From assembly GCF_000702505.1 (NCBI RefSeq), contig NZ_JNIM01000001.1:2232001-2296000 (forward strand): a stretch of DNA of 64,000 nt. Reading direction: 5' to 3'. A program made the translations under genes and the position numbers. This DNA is from Thermogemmatispora carboxidivorans (GTDB taxonomy: Bacteria > Chloroflexota > Ktedonobacteria > Ktedonobacterales > Ktedonobacteraceae). Of this stretch, positions 8,730-17,599 are shown piece after piece (position 1 is the stretch's first letter; each line of letters starts with the position of its first letter). The notes under the pieces are model-generated. The model worked only from the letters and a program-made list of their open reading frames with translations. It was not told the origin of the DNA and made no database searches.

Positions 8730-9545
8730 ATGCTTGATGATTCTCATCAGGGCCAGCAGGCCCGGCCCGACGTACACGATGCCTATCTATTGCCTCGCAC
8801 AGCCAGCGAGCAGGATCGCCTGGAATTTCAGCACTATACCCTCTACCGTCTTCTGGGCACCCATTTTCTGGCGCCAGTTGAGCGTCCGCGCGTCATTCTT
8901 GACGTAGGCACAGGAACAGGTATTTGGGCGAAGGAGGCAGCGCGCTACTGGAGAGAGGCCGCCGTGCTTACAGTTGACAGCGACCTGACCCTCTTGCGCA
9001 GGCTACCGCGTAACTGCCAGGTACTGCGGGCCAGCCTGCTTGAAGGACTACCCGTAGACGATGGCATCAGCGACTATACCCATCAGCGCTTCCTGGCGGA
9101 AGCCATTCCTCTGGCGGCCTGGGACCAGGTCCTCAAGGAATTGAGGCGCGTGACGGCTAGCACCGGCTGGATCGAACTGGTCGAACTGAGCGATCGCTGC
9201 CTGAATCCAGGTCCCCGAACCTTACTGGTCCAACATTGGCTGCGCCGACTCTTCCTCTGCCGGGGCATTCAGCTCTCACTGGCCCTGGAGCTGCCTGAGC
9301 TCCTTACCGCGCTTGGCTTGGTGCCCCATGTACGCAGGATCGTTGCTCCGCTTTGGGGGTCAGCCGTTGGGAGACTCTTCTGCTGTGATGTGCTCCAGGC
9401 CCTGCGCCACCTGCAGCCAGCGCTGGTGACCCATCTCGGGCTAACGTCTCAGGAAATGGCCCAGGCCCTCAACGAGCTGCCGGCTGAGTGGGAGCGCTAC
9501 AGAACAAGCTGGCTTTGCATTGCAGTCTGGACTCAGGTGCGCTAA
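8730..9545 (+). CDS. Class I SAM-dependent methyltransferase, target unknown
   Basis: A 271-residue protein with a Rossmann-type SAM-binding motif I, VILDVGTGTGIWAKEAA, at about residues 53-69. An acidic end of strand 2 (LTVDSD) follows, then a post-motif segment near WDQVLKELRRVTASTGWIELVE. The C-terminal half is rich in Leu/Trp/Arg and shows no specific family signature. It lacks the UbiE/MenG-specific segments, so I do not assign it as the menaquinone methyltransferase despite being divergent to the men operon. The start is ATG 8730 with GGAG about 14 bases upstream. What it methylates cannot be told from sequence. Confidence 0.75.
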   Translation: MLDDSHQGQQARPDVHDAYLLPRTASEQDRLEFQHYTLYRLLGTHFLAPVERPRVILDVGTGTGIWAKEAARYWREAAVLTVDSDLTLLRRLPRNCQVLRASLLEGLPVDDGISDYTHQRFLAEAIPLAAWDQVLKELRRVTASTGWIELVELSDRCLNPGPRTLLVQHWLRRLFLCRGIQLSLALELPELLTALGLVPHVRRIVAPLWGSAVGRLFCCDVLQALRHLQPALVTHLGLTSQEMAQALNELPAEWERYRTSWLCIAVWTQVR

Positions 9546-9631
9546 GTCTGCCAGACGATCACAGCCTTGCTGTTGGTCCGGCCAGGGGGAGGAAAGCGTC
9601 ATCCCCCCGGGAGAGTCGAGGTGAACTGCGT

Positions 9632-9669
9632 CAGTGTCCCCGCTGAGAGATGCACATCAGCTGACACTG
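9632..9669. other. Two-step stem-loop upstream of the flavoprotein gene
   Basis: CAGTGTC (9632-9638) pairs with GACACTG (9663-9669), and inside it GCTGA (9642-9646) pairs with TCAGC (9657-9661). There is no following T-run, so it does not look like an ordinary terminator for the upstream methyltransferase gene. It lies about 120 bases before the start at 9789 and may be an operator or leader structure. Confidence 0.35.
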
Positions 9670-9788
9670 TGCCCAGCCGCCATGCGTGTTGGCTGTAGTA
9701 CCAGAGCAAGGCATGGCATGAGCGAAAAAAAACGGATAAGCAATCAAACAGACAGGCTTGCCCGAGTAAAGAAAGAGGAAGAGCAATC

Positions 9789-11207
9789 ATGACAAGTACT
9801 GACGCATCTCTGGCAGTCTATGACGCCATCATCATCGGTGCTGGCCAGGGAGGTGGCCCCCTGGCTACGGCACTGGCCCGGGCTGGACGCAAGACGGCCC
9901 TGATCGAGCGCGAGCACGTTGGCGGCACCTGTATCAATACGGGTTGCACTCCTACCAAAACCATGATTGCCAGCGCCCGCGTCGCTTACCTTGTCCGCCG
10001 GGCCGCCAGCTATGGGGTGCGTCTTCCTGAAGGGGAAGTACAGGTAGAGATGGGCACAGTGCGCCAGCGCAAGCGTGCCATCGTTGAGAGCTTCCGTCAA
10101 GGAAGCGAGCGACGAATCAGAGAGGCGGCGGGTCTCGACCTGCTCAAAGGGGAGGCCTACTTCGTCGCCCCCAAAGAGTTGGAAGTGAGGCTCGCTGATG
10201 GAGCCCTGCGCCGTCTGCGGGCCGAGACCATCGTGATCGATGTCGGGGCCAGATCGGCCCGGCCAAGGTTGGCAGGACTGGAGAGTGTACCAGCCTTGGA
10301 TTCGACCTCCGTGATGGAGCTGGATAGCTTACCATCCCATCTGCTCATCATCGGTGGGGGCTATGTGGGCCTCGAATTTGGCCAGATGTTTCGTCGCTTT
10401 GGCAGCCGTGTCACACTCGTTCATCGTGGCAAGCAGCTGCTGGCGCGTGAAGATGAGGATGTGGCCGAGGCGGTGGCTCAGATTCTGCGCGAAGATGGCG
10501 TCGAGCTGCTGCTGGAGAGCACCCCTCAGCGAGTAGAGCAGGACCCCGATGGCCAGCTGCGCCTGAGCGTAACCACGCCCCAGGGCGAGCGCCAGGTTAG
10601 CGCCTCGCATCTGCTGTTGGCCACTGGTCGACAGCCCAACACTGATACCCTGAATCTCGAAGCCTGTGGTGTGCACACCGACGAGCGTGGGCACATCCTG
10701 GTGAACGAGCGTCTTGAAACCAGCGTAGCCGGCATCTATGCCATCGGCGATGCCCGTGTCGGTCCTGCCTTCACGCACATCTCCTACGATGACTTCCGCA
10801 TCCTGCGCACTAATCTCCTGGAGGGTGGTCAGGCAAGCACCCGTGACCGTCTTGTCCCCTACACCATCTTCATTGATCCCCAGCTCGGACGCATTGGCCT
10901 GACCGAAGCTGAGGCGCGGGCCAGCGGACGGCGCATTCGCGTGGCCAAAATGCCCATGAGCGCCGTCGCTCGCGCGCTCGAAGTAGATGAGGCCCGTGGC
11001 TTCATGAAGGCCATTGTCGAGGCCGAAAGTGGGCAGATCCTGGGGGCGGCTATTCTCGGGATTGAGGGAGGTGAGATCATGGCCATGCTGGAGCTGGCCA
11101 TGCTCGGCCAGCTCCCCTATACCGTTCTGCGCGACGCCATCTTTGCGCATCCCACGCTCTCCGAGGCCCTCAACAATCTCTTCAGCTCCTTTGCTGACGA
11201 AAGGTAG
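9789..11207 (+). CDS. FAD-dependent pyridine nucleotide-disulfide oxidoreductase, mercuric reductase-like
   Basis: A 472-residue flavoprotein. The order is an FAD-binding Rossmann motif DAIIIGAGQGGGPLA (residues 12-26), a redox-active disulfide GGTCINTGCTPTK (Cys48 and Cys53), an NAD(P)H site LLIIGGGYVGLEFGQM (near residue 185), a second FAD motif GIYAIGDARVGPAFTH, and a C-terminal dimerisation domain with the catalytic-base region AHPTLSEALNNL. This is the architecture of mercuric reductase, dihydrolipoamide dehydrogenase and related enzymes. No N-terminal HMA domain and no C-terminal vicinal cysteines are present, and no mer genes are nearby. A general disulfide or quinone reductase role is therefore as likely as Hg(II) reduction. 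SD AGAGGAAG precedes the ATG. Confidence 0.85.
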   Translation: MTSTDASLAVYDAIIIGAGQGGGPLATALARAGRKTALIEREHVGGTCINTGCTPTKTMIASARVAYLVRRAASYGVRLPEGEVQVEMGTVRQRKRAIVESFRQGSERRIREAAGLDLLKGEAYFVAPKELEVRLADGALRRLRAETIVIDVGARSARPRLAGLESVPALDSTSVMELDSLPSHLLIIGGGYVGLEFGQMFRRFGSRVTLVHRGKQLLAREDEDVAEAVAQILREDGVELLLESTPQRVEQDPDGQLRLSVTTPQGERQVSASHLLLATGRQPNTDTLNLEACGVHTDERGHILVNERLETSVAGIYAIGDARVGPAFTHISYDDFRILRTNLLEGGQASTRDRLVPYTIFIDPQLGRIGLTEAEARASGRRIRVAKMPMSAVARALEVDEARGFMKAIVEAESGQILGAAILGIEGGEIMAMLELAMLGQLPYTVLRDAIFAHPTLSEALNNLFSSFADER

Positions 11208-11231
11208 CTTTTGGGCGTGGAGAGCCAGAGA

Positions 11232-11248
11232 GCAAGGTCGGCCCTTGC
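11232..11248. terminator. Small hairpin between convergent genes
   Basis: GCAAGG, a 5-base loop, then CCTTGC lies in the 77-base gap between the flavoprotein stop and the VWA stop. No T-run follows on either strand, so a terminator role is only suggested by its position. Confidence 0.25.
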
Positions 11249-11284
11249 CTCGGTGCTTAATGCGCCCCCAGCACGTCCCGAGCT

Positions 11285-12472
11285 TTACTCCTGGGCGGCG
11301 CGCACGGTGGGAATACCCTGCTGAGCTGCCCAAAGGTTCAAGTCACGGCGCTGCAGGGCGGCGGCCATCAGCTCGGGAAAAAGGTCCGGTGTGCAGGCGA
11401 AGACCGGGATGTCCATAGCTGCTAGCTGCCCGGCCAGCGCACTATTAAAGGCCGGCGTCCCTTGATCGCTGAGGGCCAGCAGGCAGATGAGCTGCACACC
11501 GCTGCCCACCAGCGCGGCAGCGCGCTTGAGCAATTCCTGGGCGTCGCCTCCCTCGTAGAGGTCCGTTATCAAAACCAAGACCGTTTCTTGAGGACGTCTA
11601 ATGATCTGCTGACAGTAGCACAGGGCCTGGTTAATATCGGTGCCCCCGCCGAGCTGAGCGCCGAAGAGCAGTTCGACAGGGTCTTGCAAATGCCCGCTCA
11701 GATCAGCCACCGCCGTATCAAAGACAATCATGCGCGTCGAAACAGCTCGCAGCGAGGCCATCACTGCCCCGAAGATCGAGGCATAGACGACCGAGGCCGC
11801 CATAGAGCCACTCTGGTCGATGCAGAGCACGACATCGCGCAGAGCAGCATGACGCTGCCGCCGTTGATGTCCAATCAGCCGTTCGGGAATAAGGGTGTGC
11901 TGCTCAGGCTGGTAGTGCTTGAGATTGGCACGAATCGTGCGGTCCCAGTCGATCTCGGTAGGGCGCGGGCGCGTGCTACGGCTCATATGACGAAGGCTAC
12001 TGCGTACTGCCTGCTCCATACGGAGGGCTAAACGGCGCTCCAGCTCCTCAACAAGCTTGCGCACAACGCTGCGCGCTGTCTCGCGCGTGTGCTCGGGCAG
12101 AGCACTCTTGAGCGAAAGCAGCGTCGTGACGAGCTGCAAGTCGACCTCGACCGTTGTCAATAGCTCTGGCTCTAGCAGCAATTGTCGCAGATTGAGTAAT
12201 TTGACGGCGTCCTGTTGAAGGATGCGCACCGCTGAAGTGGGGAAGTAGGTGCGGATGTCTCCCAACCAGCGCGCGATATAGGGCTTTGAGCCATCCAGGC
12301 TGCCAGAACGCTCAACGCCATAGAGCAGCTCCAGGGCCTGATCGATCTTCCTGTCATCTTCGCCGAAGCCGGACTGATCTTCTGTTGGTCCACCGATCCC
12401 CAGCGCAGTGGCGGCCTGGGGGCCGAGGATAAGGCGCCAGCGGCGCAGACGCTCGTATTCTTCAATCGGCAT
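11285..12472 (-). CDS. VWA domain protein of a MoxR-type operon
   Basis: A 395-residue protein whose C-terminal half is a von Willebrand A domain with an intact metal-ion-dependent adhesion site. The site is DQSGS at Asp219/Ser221/Ser223, the threonine in GGGTDIN (Thr278) and the aspartate in LITDLYEGGD (Asp304). The N-terminal 200 residues are helical and charged, as in CoxE/YehP-type partners of MoxR ATPases. These proteins usually act as the metal-dependent adaptor that recruits clients to the MoxR ring. It is the last gene of the five-gene operon and overlaps the DUF5682 gene by 11 bases. GGAGGTGA lies eight bases before the ATG. The biochemical target is unknown. Confidence 0.85.
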   Translation of the reverse strand: MPIEEYERLRRWRLILGPQAATALGIGGPTEDQSGFGEDDRKIDQALELLYGVERSGSLDGSKPYIARWLGDIRTYFPTSAVRILQQDAVKLLNLRQLLLEPELLTTVEVDLQLVTTLLSLKSALPEHTRETARSVVRKLVEELERRLALRMEQAVRSSLRHMSRSTRPRPTEIDWDRTIRANLKHYQPEQHTLIPERLIGHQRRQRHAALRDVVLCIDQSGSMAASVVYASIFGAVMASLRAVSTRMIVFDTAVADLSGHLQDPVELLFGAQLGGGTDINQALCYCQQIIRRPQETVLVLITDLYEGGDAQELLKRAAALVGSGVQLICLLALSDQGTPAFNSALAGQLAAMDIPVFACTPDLFPELMAAALQRRDLNLWAAQQGIPTVRAAQE

Positions 12473-14723
12473 GCAGAGTCACCTCCAGCAATTGGCTCAG
12501 AATAGGCAGGACAAGGCTAGCTCGCTTTTCATCAAGGTCAGCGGCGCTGCTGCTGGCCTGCTCCGGGCGAGGACGGTAGAGATAGCGGACCTTTTCGCCC
12601 ATCGCGCGCCGCTCGGCACTGCTGAAGCCGCGAAAGGCACGTCTCAGCAGGGGGAGCAGTGGCAGAAACTGCTCAGCAGTAAGCTCTTGTAGCCATCCAT
12701 CGAGAGCCTGCCACAGCTCATCGATGGCCAACAGACGTTGGCCTCGACCAGCCAGCAGGCCCTCCAGCCAAAGAGCGGCCTCTTCCAACGAGACAGCGGG
12801 AGACAGTTGCTGATGAGCCAACCTGGAGAGCCTGGCAGTCTCCAGGACCTGTCGATCCAAGAGGAGTCGGCAGAAGGAGCCCCGCAGAAGGGGATGGAGG
12901 CCCTCAGTCTCGCTCAAGCGCTCCAGCAAAGAGCACCAGGCCGTGTACATCTCCTCGTCGGCGAGTGCCAGGATACTGCTGTCCAGGCGCTGGATACTGG
13001 CGAGCAGTTCGCGGGCGGCCTCCTCGTCGGGAACCAGACAGGCGCTTGGCAGAGCGATCAGAATGCGAGCGAAAAAAGCCTCGACGACAGTCTGCACCTG
13101 CTGTGTATCGCTCCCGCGTACATCGCCGTAGCGGGCAACACGAGCCAGCGCGGGCAGAGCATCCATCAGATGGCGCACATCGCTGGCCAGAGCGGCGCGA
13201 GCGTGGATCTGATCCAGCAGGCCAGCAACGGCTGATGGCAACTGGGCCAGCAACACTTGATCCAGCAGTTCCGTGAGCCTTGCCAGCTCCTGGCAGTGCT
13301 CTGCTTCCCTGATAGCAAAGCTCGTAGCGGCGCTCTCCAGCGTATTGCCCCAAACGTTAGCCTCGATCAGGAGGAGGACAAACTCATGCTGCCATTGCAA
13401 CTTCCAGCACTCATGAAAGGTGCCACGCTTGCTGGCCGCGACAGCCAGCGGCTCACCCCAGGGAATACCGAGCAGGCGTAGCCGATGAAGCAGGCGGCTG
13501 CGGGCGCGGTCGGTCTCGTTGCGCAGATCCAGCTCAAGCTCCTTGAATTCGGTAGAAGGCTTCAAACGGAGAAGTCGCTGTTGTTGCTCTAAATCATGTT
13601 GAAGAGGAACAACAGGCGTTTCCGGCGGGACTTTTCCCATACGCGAGCCAGTGACCAGGCGCTCTTCAATCAGCTGCATAGGGGCCGTCTCTCCCCGGCA
13701 GAACACGCTCTGAATGGCCTCTTGCAGCTCTGCCAGGCCCGGAGCGCTCACATCGCGCAACGCTGCCAGAGCCTCGGCCAGGCGTACGGCCTCGATCACA
13801 CTGGCAGATGAGACATCGAAGCCCTCCTGACGCAACAGCTCGGCGGCGCGTATCAGCCAGCGTATACCGGCCTGTGCCGGCGCCGACCAGAGAAGCTCAT
13901 ACCAGCCGGGGGCGGCGATGCCTGCGCCATAGCCACTGGCGTAGGTCAGACGGTCATTGCTCCAGGGAATCCAGGTTGCCACGACACTCACGGGCTTCAA
14001 GCTCTGCAGCAAGGCGCGATCATCAACTTCCGAGAAAGCGTCGAGGTCTTCAAGGGCGGGCAGATGCCAGGCGCCGCAGACGACGGCGATGCGTTGAAAA
14101 CCCTCTGAGCGGGCCTGGCGCAGCATTTGACGCATGTGGGCCTCGCGCTGGGCCTCCTCGCGATGGCGTGGCGTCCTTCCTCCACGAAGCACACGCATCG
14201 CCTCGCGAAGCCCCTCGAAGATCCCCTGGACATTCCGCCGCTGCTCAATTTGCTGCTCCCACCACAGTTCATGATCCTGATAGCCGGCTGCCAGAGAGAG
14301 CAGGCTCAGCGGGTCGTCGGCGATCTCCTCAAACGCCTCTGGTTCCTCCTCGGAAGGAGAGCACGGGTCAGCTGCCTCCTCCTTTGCTTCCTCTTCTGGC
14401 TCTCTGCTGTCGAGGCGTAGCGCCAGCGGCAGATCGATGAAGCGCGTTGGAATATTGTGCTGGAGAGCATAGCGTAGCGCCTGCCACTCGGGTGAGAAGA
14501 CCGCCAGCGGGTAGTAGCTTGCCTGACGTGGCTGATCCTTACGATAGATAATAAGAGCTACTGGAGGAGACATCTGCGGGTTATTGAGCAATGGCACAAT
14601 CTCTTGAGCATCAGCTGGGCCTTCGACGAGCAGCAGATCGGGAGCCAGCTCCTTCAGAGCCAGGCATAAACTGCGTGCACAACCAGGACCATGATGGCGG
14701 ATGCCAAAGAAATGAAAGCACAC
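12462..14723 (-). CDS. DUF5682-family protein (ChaN/EreA/TIKI-like fold)
   Basis: A 753-residue protein with N-terminal FGIRHHGPGCARSL and LLLVEGPADAQEIVPLL, followed near residue 210 by IAVVCGAWHLPAL. The paired His-rich N-terminal motif, the ExP segment and the GAWH motif are typical of the DUF5682 family. That family is related to the ChaN/EreA/TraB-TIKI group of putative metallo-hydrolases. The last two thirds are helical, Leu-rich and without known motif. The start is GTG 14721-14723 with GGGAGGT eight bases upstream, three bases after the MoxR stop. A peptidase-like role in a conflict system has been proposed for such proteins by comparative genomics. It is not demonstrated here. Confidence 0.8.
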   Translation of the reverse strand: MCFHFFGIRHHGPGCARSLCLALKELAPDLLLVEGPADAQEIVPLLNNPQMSPPVALIIYRKDQPRQASYYPLAVFSPEWQALRYALQHNIPTRFIDLPLALRLDSREPEEEAKEEAADPCSPSEEEPEAFEEIADDPLSLLSLAAGYQDHELWWEQQIEQRRNVQGIFEGLREAMRVLRGGRTPRHREEAQREAHMRQMLRQARSEGFQRIAVVCGAWHLPALEDLDAFSEVDDRALLQSLKPVSVVATWIPWSNDRLTYASGYGAGIAAPGWYELLWSAPAQAGIRWLIRAAELLRQEGFDVSSASVIEAVRLAEALAALRDVSAPGLAELQEAIQSVFCRGETAPMQLIEERLVTGSRMGKVPPETPVVPLQHDLEQQQRLLRLKPSTEFKELELDLRNETDRARSRLLHRLRLLGIPWGEPLAVAASKRGTFHECWKLQWQHEFVLLLIEANVWGNTLESAATSFAIREAEHCQELARLTELLDQVLLAQLPSAVAGLLDQIHARAALASDVRHLMDALPALARVARYGDVRGSDTQQVQTVVEAFFARILIALPSACLVPDEEAARELLASIQRLDSSILALADEEMYTAWCSLLERLSETEGLHPLLRGSFCRLLLDRQVLETARLSRLAHQQLSPAVSLEEAALWLEGLLAGRGQRLLAIDELWQALDGWLQELTAEQFLPLLPLLRRAFRGFSSAERRAMGEKVRYLYRPRPEQASSSAADLDEKRASLVLPILSQLLEVTLHAD

Positions 14724-14726
14724 AGC

Positions 14727-15911
14727 TTACACTACCTCCCGGCAAGCGCGATAGAGATCTTGCCAACTGCGACGCTCCTTCATCACCGTCTGCAGATACT
14801 CCAGCCAAACGATGCGGTCCTGGACCGGGTCCTTCACGATGGCTCCCGTCAGACCAGCGGCCAGATCGCCAGCTCTGAGCGTTCCATCGCCGTAATAAGC
14901 GGCCAGCGCCAGACCATTGTTAATCACCGAGATCGCCTCTGCCGTCGAGAGTGTCCCGCTGGGAATCTTCAGCTTGAGGCTGCCATCGAGCGTTTTGCCC
15001 TCGCGCAGCTCGCGGAAGATTGTCACGACGCGTCGGATCTCCTCCAGGGCGGGCTTCTCGGCAGGTAGCTCCAGAACCTGGCCCAGATCTGCCACACGCC
15101 GCTCAACGATACGTACTTCCTCTTCTATGTCCTGGGGCAACGGAAGCACCACTGTATTGAAGCGGCGCATCAGGGCGCTAGACAGGTCATTGACGCCCTT
15201 GTCGCGGTTATTAGCCGTCGCGATAACATTGAATCCCTTACGCGCCTGTACCTCTCTGTTCAGCTCAGGAATAGGCAGCGTCTTCTCCGAAAGAATAGTG
15301 ATCAGCGTATCCTGCACCTCGCTGGAGATACGTGTCAGCTCCTCGATGCGCGCCAGTTTTCCGGTCTGCATGGCCGTCATCAGCGGACTGGCCACCAGGG
15401 CCGCCGGTGATGGTCCTTCGACGAGCAGGCGCGCATAGTTCCAGCCATAGCGTAGCGCGCTCTCATCGGTGCCTGCTGTCCCCTGAATGAGGAGGGTTGA
15501 GTCACCGGAGATCGCCGCTGCCAGGTGCTCGCTGACCCAAGACTTGGCCGTACCAGGCAGACCGTAGAGCAGCAGGGCGCGATCGGTCGCCAGGGTGCTG
15601 ATGGCGATCTCGATCAGGCGGGCGTTACCGATATATTTGGGCGAAACCTGGAAGCCGTTCGGTAGACGTCCGCCGAGCAGGTAGGTACGCACGGCCCAGG
15701 GTGAGAGGCGCCAATTGGGCGGTCGCTGCTGCCGATCCGCCCTGGCCAGTTCCTCCAGCTCCTCGGCAAACTGCTGCTCGGCGTGCTGACGCAGAACGCT
15801 GTTGCCGCTCTGTCCTTCGGCATGGGTCGAAATTTGCTCTTGCTGTCCTTCGGTTGGGACAAAAGGCTCTGTTGCTCTCTGCTGAATATGCTGCTTGGAA
15901 TCTTTTTTCAT
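14727..15911 (-). CDS. MoxR-family AAA+ ATPase
   Basis: A 394-residue AAA+ protein. Walker A is LLYGLPGTAKSWVSEHLAA at about residue 135, Walker B lies in ARIEELTRISSEVQDTL, sensor 1 is NVIATANNRDKGVNDL, and the arginine-finger region is SSALMRRFNTVVLPLPQ. The first 75 residues are Gln/Glu-rich and likely flexible. MoxR ATPases work with VWA proteins as chaperone-like or remodelling machines, and the VWA partner is two genes downstream. The ATG overlaps the DUF5691 stop by four bases (ATGA) and GGGAG lies upstream. Walker residues are all intact, so an active ATPase is expected. Confidence 0.92.
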   Translation of the reverse strand: MKKDSKQHIQQRATEPFVPTEGQQEQISTHAEGQSGNSVLRQHAEQQFAEELEELARADRQQRPPNWRLSPWAVRTYLLGGRLPNGFQVSPKYIGNARLIEIAISTLATDRALLLYGLPGTAKSWVSEHLAAAISGDSTLLIQGTAGTDESALRYGWNYARLLVEGPSPAALVASPLMTAMQTGKLARIEELTRISSEVQDTLITILSEKTLPIPELNREVQARKGFNVIATANNRDKGVNDLSSALMRRFNTVVLPLPQDIEEEVRIVERRVADLGQVLELPAEKPALEEIRRVVTIFRELREGKTLDGSLKLKIPSGTLSTAEAISVINNGLALAAYYGDGTLRAGDLAAGLTGAIVKDPVQDRIVWLEYLQTVMKERRSWQDLYRACREVV

Positions 15912-17563
15912 TGATTCTCAAACTCCCTGAGTAATCTATGATGAAAGGTTATCTCTTCGATGAAGGTGATGATCTGACGATTGACGTCGCGCTTGATGAA
16001 GTATATATTTCTCGCTTCTAGCTCTTCTGATTGCTGAAGGGGCTGAGCCAGTTGCAGGGCAAGTTCAAGGCAGTTTGCGGGCAAGGCTCGGGCAGCGATC
16101 TTGAGAGCCGGCTCCCACTGTTGGTGCCATTGCATAGCTGCGCGGGCTAGTTGTCGGATCTCCGGCTCGGCAAATCCTCTATCCATGCTTGGGTGGTTTG
16201 CCAGCTCTTGCAGCCGTTTCTGCATATGCTCAAGAAAGCTGACTCCAAAAGAGGTGCTCCACGGTCTAGGTAGCCTGGTCAGTAGTGCTGGCCAGCGTGC
16301 ATGCCAGGCGTGCTGAGAAGAGGCCAGGGCCTGTAGCAGAAACTGCTCTGCCTCCTCTTGTTCCAGGCAAGAGAGGAGATCTTCGGCCCCGGCGAGCGGC
16401 TCGTGCGTAGCGGCGTCGGCCCACGAGAGCAAGGCCCGGGCCCAGGAGGGTAGGCGATGACGCCGGGTTGCCTGCACAAGGCCAGCCAGTACCTCAGTGC
16501 GCCAGGTGCTCTCAAGCGAGTGCACGATGCTAGCGGGGGAGAGCTGCAGCCGCTCTTCCCAATAGCCAGGGGGGACCAGGCTGATCAATTCTTGCAGCCA
16601 GGAGACGTGTTGTTTCTGCCCCTCGGATAAGCTCTTCTGTTCGATACCAAAGCGCTGCCAGCTGGGTGGAGGTGTTTCCGGCAAAACGACCCGCACCACG
16701 TACCCTTCCTCTGATTGCTGTTCTCTCTGAAGCAAGCCATGAGCCACCACGGGCAGCTCACGGCGGCAGGCAGAAGAAGGCAAGCGCAGGAGCAGGCTGA
16801 CGGCCAGGCGGCGCTCCTGGTAACTGCGGCGATTACGTACCTTTTCTAGGAAAGCCTCATCATCTTGCTCAAGGCCAATCTCAAATGTCTCTAGGAGGGC
16901 TAGCCGTTGCTCTCGCTGCTCCTGTGGCCAGACTTCCTCCAGCCATTGGCGGGCCAGGGGACGGTTGTAGGTTCGTAGCTGGCGCAGAAGGGCCAGACGT
17001 CCCGCAAAGCTGCCCTCGTACCAGAGGCTATTCAGCTCCTGCTCGCTCAACTCGGTCACAGGCAAGCTGCTGAGCAGGATGCGCCAGGAAGGGTTCTGGC
17101 GGATGAGCCAGCGTCCGCGTTCCCCTATCACCTGCGCTAAAACAGGCCATGTGGCAGCTGCGGATGGCCTGGCTAGAGCAGCAAAGACGGTCGGCAGCAA
17201 GGAAAAGGGCAGGCGACGCCCATGACGGGCCAGTAACTCCAGTGCCAGAGGCAGCAGCTCGCTATGCGATTCCTGCAGGACACTCTTGATCAGGGCTGCG
17301 GCCTGGGGTGAGCAAGGGGGCAGCTTCTCTGCAGGTGCCGGAATGACTGCCACCCCCAAAGGGAAGGGAGAGGTTCCAGCCAAGGCATAGACTGCTTCCG
17401 CGCCAGCCAGCAAGAGCAGCTTGCGTTCCAGGAGCATGGCCGCCGGTAGCTCGTCAAGCAGCCGCTCGAAAGGTGTTGAAGCAAGAGCGGGCGGTGGCGG
17501 CTCCTGACGTGTGCCGATCAAGGCGCAATGGACCAGAGATTCGATGCGACTCATACGACTCAT
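15908..17563 (-). CDS. DUF5691-like helical repeat protein
   Basis: A 551-residue, Leu/Arg/Trp-rich helical protein beginning MSRMSRIESLVHCALIGTRQEPPPP. The early ALIGTxR segment, the regular Leu-rich helical pairs through residues 90-500 and the position between a SWIM gene and a MoxR gene match the DUF5691 family. That family belongs to the same operons. No catalytic motif or membrane segment is visible, so a scaffold or HEAT-like role is plausible. GAGAGGTGA precedes the ATG at 17561-17563. The gap to the upstream SWIM gene is 36 bases. The family name is from context and memory of operon composition, and a profile search would settle it. Confidence 0.65.
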   Translation of the reverse strand: MSRMSRIESLVHCALIGTRQEPPPPALASTPFERLLDELPAAMLLERKLLLLAGAEAVYALAGTSPFPLGVAVIPAPAEKLPPCSPQAAALIKSVLQESHSELLPLALELLARHGRRLPFSLLPTVFAALARPSAAATWPVLAQVIGERGRWLIRQNPSWRILLSSLPVTELSEQELNSLWYEGSFAGRLALLRQLRTYNRPLARQWLEEVWPQEQREQRLALLETFEIGLEQDDEAFLEKVRNRRSYQERRLAVSLLLRLPSSACRRELPVVAHGLLQREQQSEEGYVVRVVLPETPPPSWQRFGIEQKSLSEGQKQHVSWLQELISLVPPGYWEERLQLSPASIVHSLESTWRTEVLAGLVQATRRHRLPSWARALLSWADAATHEPLAGAEDLLSCLEQEEAEQFLLQALASSQHAWHARWPALLTRLPRPWSTSFGVSFLEHMQKRLQELANHPSMDRGFAEPEIRQLARAAMQWHQQWEPALKIAARALPANCLELALQLAQPLQQSEELEARNIYFIKRDVNRQIITFIEEITFHHRLLREFENQ

Positions 17564-17599
17564 ATGTCTGATTCACCTCTCTCAGACGGGCTGCTCTGT

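Noticed and set aside
8427-8777. A 116-codon minus-strand frame across the menF-methyltransferase gap
   Set aside because: It overlaps the methyltransferase start, lacks an SD and has no recognisable domain.
8730-9545. Methyltransferase as menaquinone methyltransferase MenG/UbiE
   Set aside because: It is next to the men operon, but it lacks the UbiE signature segments and is transcribed in the opposite direction.
9789-11207. Flavoprotein as true mercuric reductase
   Set aside because: The disulfide motif fits, but the C-terminal vicinal cysteine pair and the neighbouring mer genes are absent.
10329-11333. A 334-codon minus-strand frame opposite the flavoprotein gene
   Set aside because: It lies fully antisense to a gene with clear motifs, and its composition mirrors the codon structure of that gene. 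It has no domain or SD.
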